Source of the DNA: Microlunatus endophyticus
Lineage (GTDB): Bacteria; Actinomycetota; Actinomycetes; Propionibacteriales; Propionibacteriaceae
Assembly: GCF_014646195.1 (NCBI RefSeq)
Contig: NZ_BMMZ01000004.1
Location: 124,001-188,000 of the forward strand
Direction: 5' to 3'
DNA: 64,000 bases
Part shown: in pieces, positions 61,531-64,000 of the stretch
Layout of the letters: every line of letters begins with the position of its first letter
Position numbering within the stretch: the stretch's first letter is position 1
The notes under the pieces: model-generated
What the model was told of the DNA's origin: nothing
Database searches by the model: none
What the model saw: the letters and a program-made list of their open reading frames with translations, nothing else
Made by a program: the position numbers and the translations under genes

Positions 61531-63495
61531 ATGAGTGTCGACACCAGCCCAGTGACCGGTCCCGAGTCGGTCTTCCCCCAGCTCGAGCCGCTGCTGTCCC
61601 GGGTCGGCAAGCCGATCCAGTACGTCGGTGGCGAGCTGAACAGCGTCGCCAAGGACTGGTCGCGGGCCAACGTCCGCTGGTGCCTGATGTATCCGGACGC
61701 GTACGAGGTCGGCCTGCCCAACCAGGGCGTGCAGATCCTCTACGAGGTGCTCAACGAACGCGACTGGATCCTGGCCGAGCGGACGTACGCGGTCTGGCCC
61801 GATCTCGAGGCGCTGATGCGCGAGCACGGCCTGCCGCAATTCAGCGTCGACTCGCACCGGCCGGTCGGCGCCTTCGACGTGCTGGGTGTCAGCTTCGCCA
61901 CCGAACTCGGCTACACCAACCTGCTGAATGCTGTTGATCTTGCCGGAATGGCCTTGCACGCCGTCGATCGCACCGAATCCGATCCGATCGTGATCGCCGG
62001 TGGCCACTCGGCCTTCAACCCCGAGCCGATCGCCGACTTCATCGACGCCGCCGTGCTGGGCGACGGCGAGGAGATCGTGCTCAAGATCAGTGACGTGATC
62101 CGGGAGTGGAAGGACGAGAACCGACCGGGCGGCCGGGACGGCCTGTTGCTCCGGCTGGCCGAGACCGGCGGCGTCTACGTTCCGAAGTTCTACGACGTCG
62201 ACTACCTGCCCGGCGGCCGGATCCGGCGGATAGCGCCCAACCGGAGCGGGGTGCCGTTCCGGGTCGCCAAGCACACGGTGATGGATCTGGACGCCTGGCC
62301 GTATCCGAAGAAACCCCTTGTGCCGCTGGCCGAGACCGTGCACGAACGGTTCTCCGTGGAGATCTTCCGGGGCTGTACGCGAGGCTGCCGGTTCTGCCAG
62401 GCGGGCATGATCACCCGGCCGGTGCGCGAGCGCAGCATCGAGACCGTCGGAGCGATGGTGCAGAACGGTATCGAGCAGACCGGACTGGAGGAGGTCGGCC
62501 TGCTGAGCCTGTCCAGTGCTGATCATTCCGAGATCGGCGACATCACCAAACAACTCGCGGATCGCTACGAGGGCAGCAATGTCTCGCTCTCGCTGCCGAG
62601 CACCCGGGTGGACGCTTTCAATATCGATCTTGCCAACGAGCTGTCCCGCAACGGCCGCCGGTCCGGTCTGACCTTCGCACCTGAAGGCGGCTCGGAGCGG
62701 ATGCGCAAGGTGATCAACAAGATGGTCAGTGAGGACGACCTGATCAACACGGTCGCGACCGCGTACGGCAACGGCTGGCGGCAGGTCAAGCTCTACTTCA
62801 TGTGTGGGCTGCCGACCGAGACCGACGAGGACGTGCTGGCGATCGCCGATCTTGCCAAGCGGGTGATCGAGACGGGGCGGCAGGTGAGTGGCCGGCGCGA
62901 CATCCGGTGCACGGTGAGCATTGGCGGCTTCGTGCCGAAACCGCACACGCCGTTCCAGTGGGTCGGACAGACTGATCATGAAACCATCGACGACCGGCTG
63001 GCTAAGCTGCGGGAGTCGGTCCGCTCGGACCGGCGGTACGGCAAGGCGATCGGATTCCGTTACCACGATGGAAAACCGGGCACCATCGAGGGCCTGCTGA
63101 GCCGCGGAGACCGTCGGGTCGGCAAGATCATCGAGGCGGTCTGGGAGGACGGTGGCCGCTTCGACGGCTGGCACGAGCACTTCTCGTACGACCGCTGGGT
63201 CTCGGCCGCCGAACGAGCACTCGAGGGCACCGGTGTTGATCTTGACTGGTACACCACCCGGGAGCGGGATTACGCCGAGGTGCTGCCCTGGGATCACCTG
63301 GATTCCGGACTCGACCGGGACTGGCTGTGGGAGGACTACCAGGACGCGCTGGAGGAGGTCGAGCTCGACGACTGCCGCTGGACGCCCTGCTTCGACTGCG
63401 GCGTCTGCCCGCAGATGGACACCTCGATCCAGATCGGCCCGACTGGGAAGAAACTGCTGCCGATCGCCGAGGTCAAGCACAAAGTGACCGCCTGA
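61531..63495 (+). CDS. TIGR03960-type B12-binding-like radical SAM protein
   Basis: This 654-residue protein has an N-terminal cobalamin-binding-like Rossmann region (about 1-240; VRWCLMYPDAYEVGLPNQGVQ). A radical SAM domain follows, with the cluster cysteines Cys282, Cys286 and Cys289 in FRGCTRGCRFCQAG, and later FAPEGGSERMRKVINK and KLYFMCGLPTETDEDV. The C-terminal DCRWTPCFDCGVCPQ adds a Cys cluster. In most actinobacteria it pairs with TIGR03936 and ribonuclease E/G genes; neither follows here. Its substrate is unknown. TAGTCT ten bases before ATG 61531 is a probable -10. Confidence 0.92.
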   Translation: MSVDTSPVTGPESVFPQLEPLLSRVGKPIQYVGGELNSVAKDWSRANVRWCLMYPDAYEVGLPNQGVQILYEVLNERDWILAERTYAVWPDLEALMREHGLPQFSVDSHRPVGAFDVLGVSFATELGYTNLLNAVDLAGMALHAVDRTESDPIVIAGGHSAFNPEPIADFIDAAVLGDGEEIVLKISDVIREWKDENRPGGRDGLLLRLAETGGVYVPKFYDVDYLPGGRIRRIAPNRSGVPFRVAKHTVMDLDAWPYPKKPLVPLAETVHERFSVEIFRGCTRGCRFCQAGMITRPVRERSIETVGAMVQNGIEQTGLEEVGLLSLSSADHSEIGDITKQLADRYEGSNVSLSLPSTRVDAFNIDLANELSRNGRRSGLTFAPEGGSERMRKVINKMVSEDDLINTVATAYGNGWRQVKLYFMCGLPTETDEDVLAIADLAKRVIETGRQVSGRRDIRCTVSIGGFVPKPHTPFQWVGQTDHETIDDRLAKLRESVRSDRRYGKAIGFRYHDGKPGTIEGLLSRGDRRVGKIIEAVWEDGGRFDGWHEHFSYDRWVSAAERALEGTGVDLDWYTTRERDYAEVLPWDHLDSGLDRDWLWEDYQDALEEVELDDCRWTPCFDCGVCPQMDTSIQIGPTGKKLLPIAEVKHKVTA

Positions 63496-63507
63496 GCTGG
63501 TGCCTGA

Positions 63508-64000
63508 TCAGCTCAGGCAGATTTCGTTGCCTTCCGGGTCCGAGAGGATCCATGGTTGGTCCGGATGCAGTCGTCGGCCGCCGGCCGCAAGCACCGCGGC
63601 GACCCTGGCTTCCATCTGTTCGGCCGGGACGGCGATGTCGACGTGGATGCGGTTGCGCTGGGTGCGCGGCTCATCCATCTGCTGGAACCAGAACGACGGT
63701 CCGCGCCCTCGCGGATCGACGACGTCCTCCTCGGTGTCACGACGGAATTCGTAGCCGAGTGCCTCCCGCCAGAACGGCATCACCTCTGCGATGGAGAGCG
63801 CGTCGATGGAGACCTGGACGTGCTGGACCCGCGCCGGATCCGCCACGATGCCGGACTCGCGGGCAAGGACGGAGATGCTCTTCGCCAGCTCGACATCGGC
63901 AGGGCTGTATCCGGCGAAATACTGACCGACGGTGATCGTGGTCAGCCGTACGGTGACGCCGTCGTGGCGGAGGTCGATATCCGGCGGGCGGGTCGCGTCG
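63508..64000 (-). CDS. Pterin-4a-carbinolamine dehydratase-like domain fused to a VOC domain (5' end outside window)
   Basis: The open frame continues past GTG 63846 to the window edge without a stop. The upstream part (DIDLRHDGVTVRLTTITVG, then DVELAKSISVLARESGI) resembles the second half of pterin-4a-carbinolamine dehydratase. Residues from 63846 to 63508 form a VOC domain: VQHVQVSIDALSIAEVMPFW, SFWFQQMDEPRTQRNRIHVD and WILSDPEGNEICLS, with His and Glu metal ligands. The two-domain form is known in actinobacteria and lacks a proven substrate. It is convergent with the radical SAM gene, with 12 bases between stops. Confidence 0.75.
   Translation of the reverse strand, partial: DATRPPDIDLRHDGVTVRLTTITVGQYFAGYSPADVELAKSISVLARESGIVADPARVQHVQVSIDALSIAEVMPFWREALGYEFRRDTEEDVVDPRGRGPSFWFQQMDEPRTQRNRIHVDIAVPAEQMEARVAAVLAAGGRRLHPDQPWILSDPEGNEICLS

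Noticed and set aside
2936..63000. Frequent TGATCA/GATCTTGAT-like words
   Set aside because: They are spread through coding regions, consistent with preferred Asp-Gln/Leu-Ile codon contexts. Without a count against a shuffled model I cannot call them a signal.
1..64000. CRISPR arrays, insertion sequences, replication origin
   Set aside because: No regularly spaced repeats, transposase-like genes or DnaA-box clusters were seen on reading either strand.

Overview
The window is a high-GC actinobacterial chromosome segment. Markers are a tandem clpP1-clpP2-clpX locus behind trigger factor, the valS-folC-DUF4233 block, ndk, a TIGR03960-type radical SAM gene, an ECF sigma/zinc anti-sigma pair, tRNA genes with encoded CCA, and many genes that begin directly behind a TANNNT -10 element (leaderless). 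Gene content resembles Propionibacteriaceae such as Microlunatus; that placement is inference from memory. No phage, integrase, insertion sequence or CRISPR array was seen.

Layout. 0-12.6 kb: the 5' end of dinB, a drug-efflux MFS protein, a secreted nuclease, an amino-acid-oxidase-like flavoprotein, two tandem PH-like membrane proteins, tRNA-Pro and tRNA-Gly, a small operon (dienelactone hydrolase, DUF6295, SelA-like PLP enzyme), a secreted GH76 mannanase and a DUF4037 protein. 12.8-19.5 kb: core proteostasis genes tig, clpP1, clpP2 and clpX, with a DUF1684 gene and a TMEM175/glutathione peroxidase pair between. 19.5-35.7 kb: an accessory block between clpX and valS. It holds a carbohydrate-type ABC importer with a DUF2264 enzyme and a convergent acetyltransferase/toroid fusion, a peptide-type ABC importer, an AraC regulator, DUF2000 and DUF2231 genes, and an ECF sigma/anti-sigma operon. 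35.7-41.1 kb: valS, a small membrane protein, folC and DUF4233. 41.1-55.4 kb: a second accessory block between DUF4233 and ndk. It contains a secreted phytase-like esterase, a zone of decayed genes (43.4-49.7 kb) and a tightly coupled six-gene ABC-glycerophosphodiesterase-inositol phosphatase operon. 55.5-64 kb: ndk, a two-component system, an MFS exporter, an AraC regulator, an aldo/keto reductase, the radical SAM gene and the 3' part of a pterin dehydratase/VOC gene.

How the parts work together. The 49.8-55.3 kb operon reads as one pathway. It imports a phosphodiester, cleaves it with GDPD and dephosphorylates the product with an inositol-monophosphatase-family enzyme; glycerophosphoinositol is the best-fitting substrate. 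The 19.7-27 kb cluster looks like uptake and intracellular processing of an unidentified, possibly acetylated, oligosaccharide. The ECF sigma gene and the divergent DUF2231 gene each carry a TGAACC-N16-CGT promoter, so the sigma factor probably controls both directions. Several coupled genes use CTG, TTG or possibly ATT starts and could be mis-called by automatic annotation.
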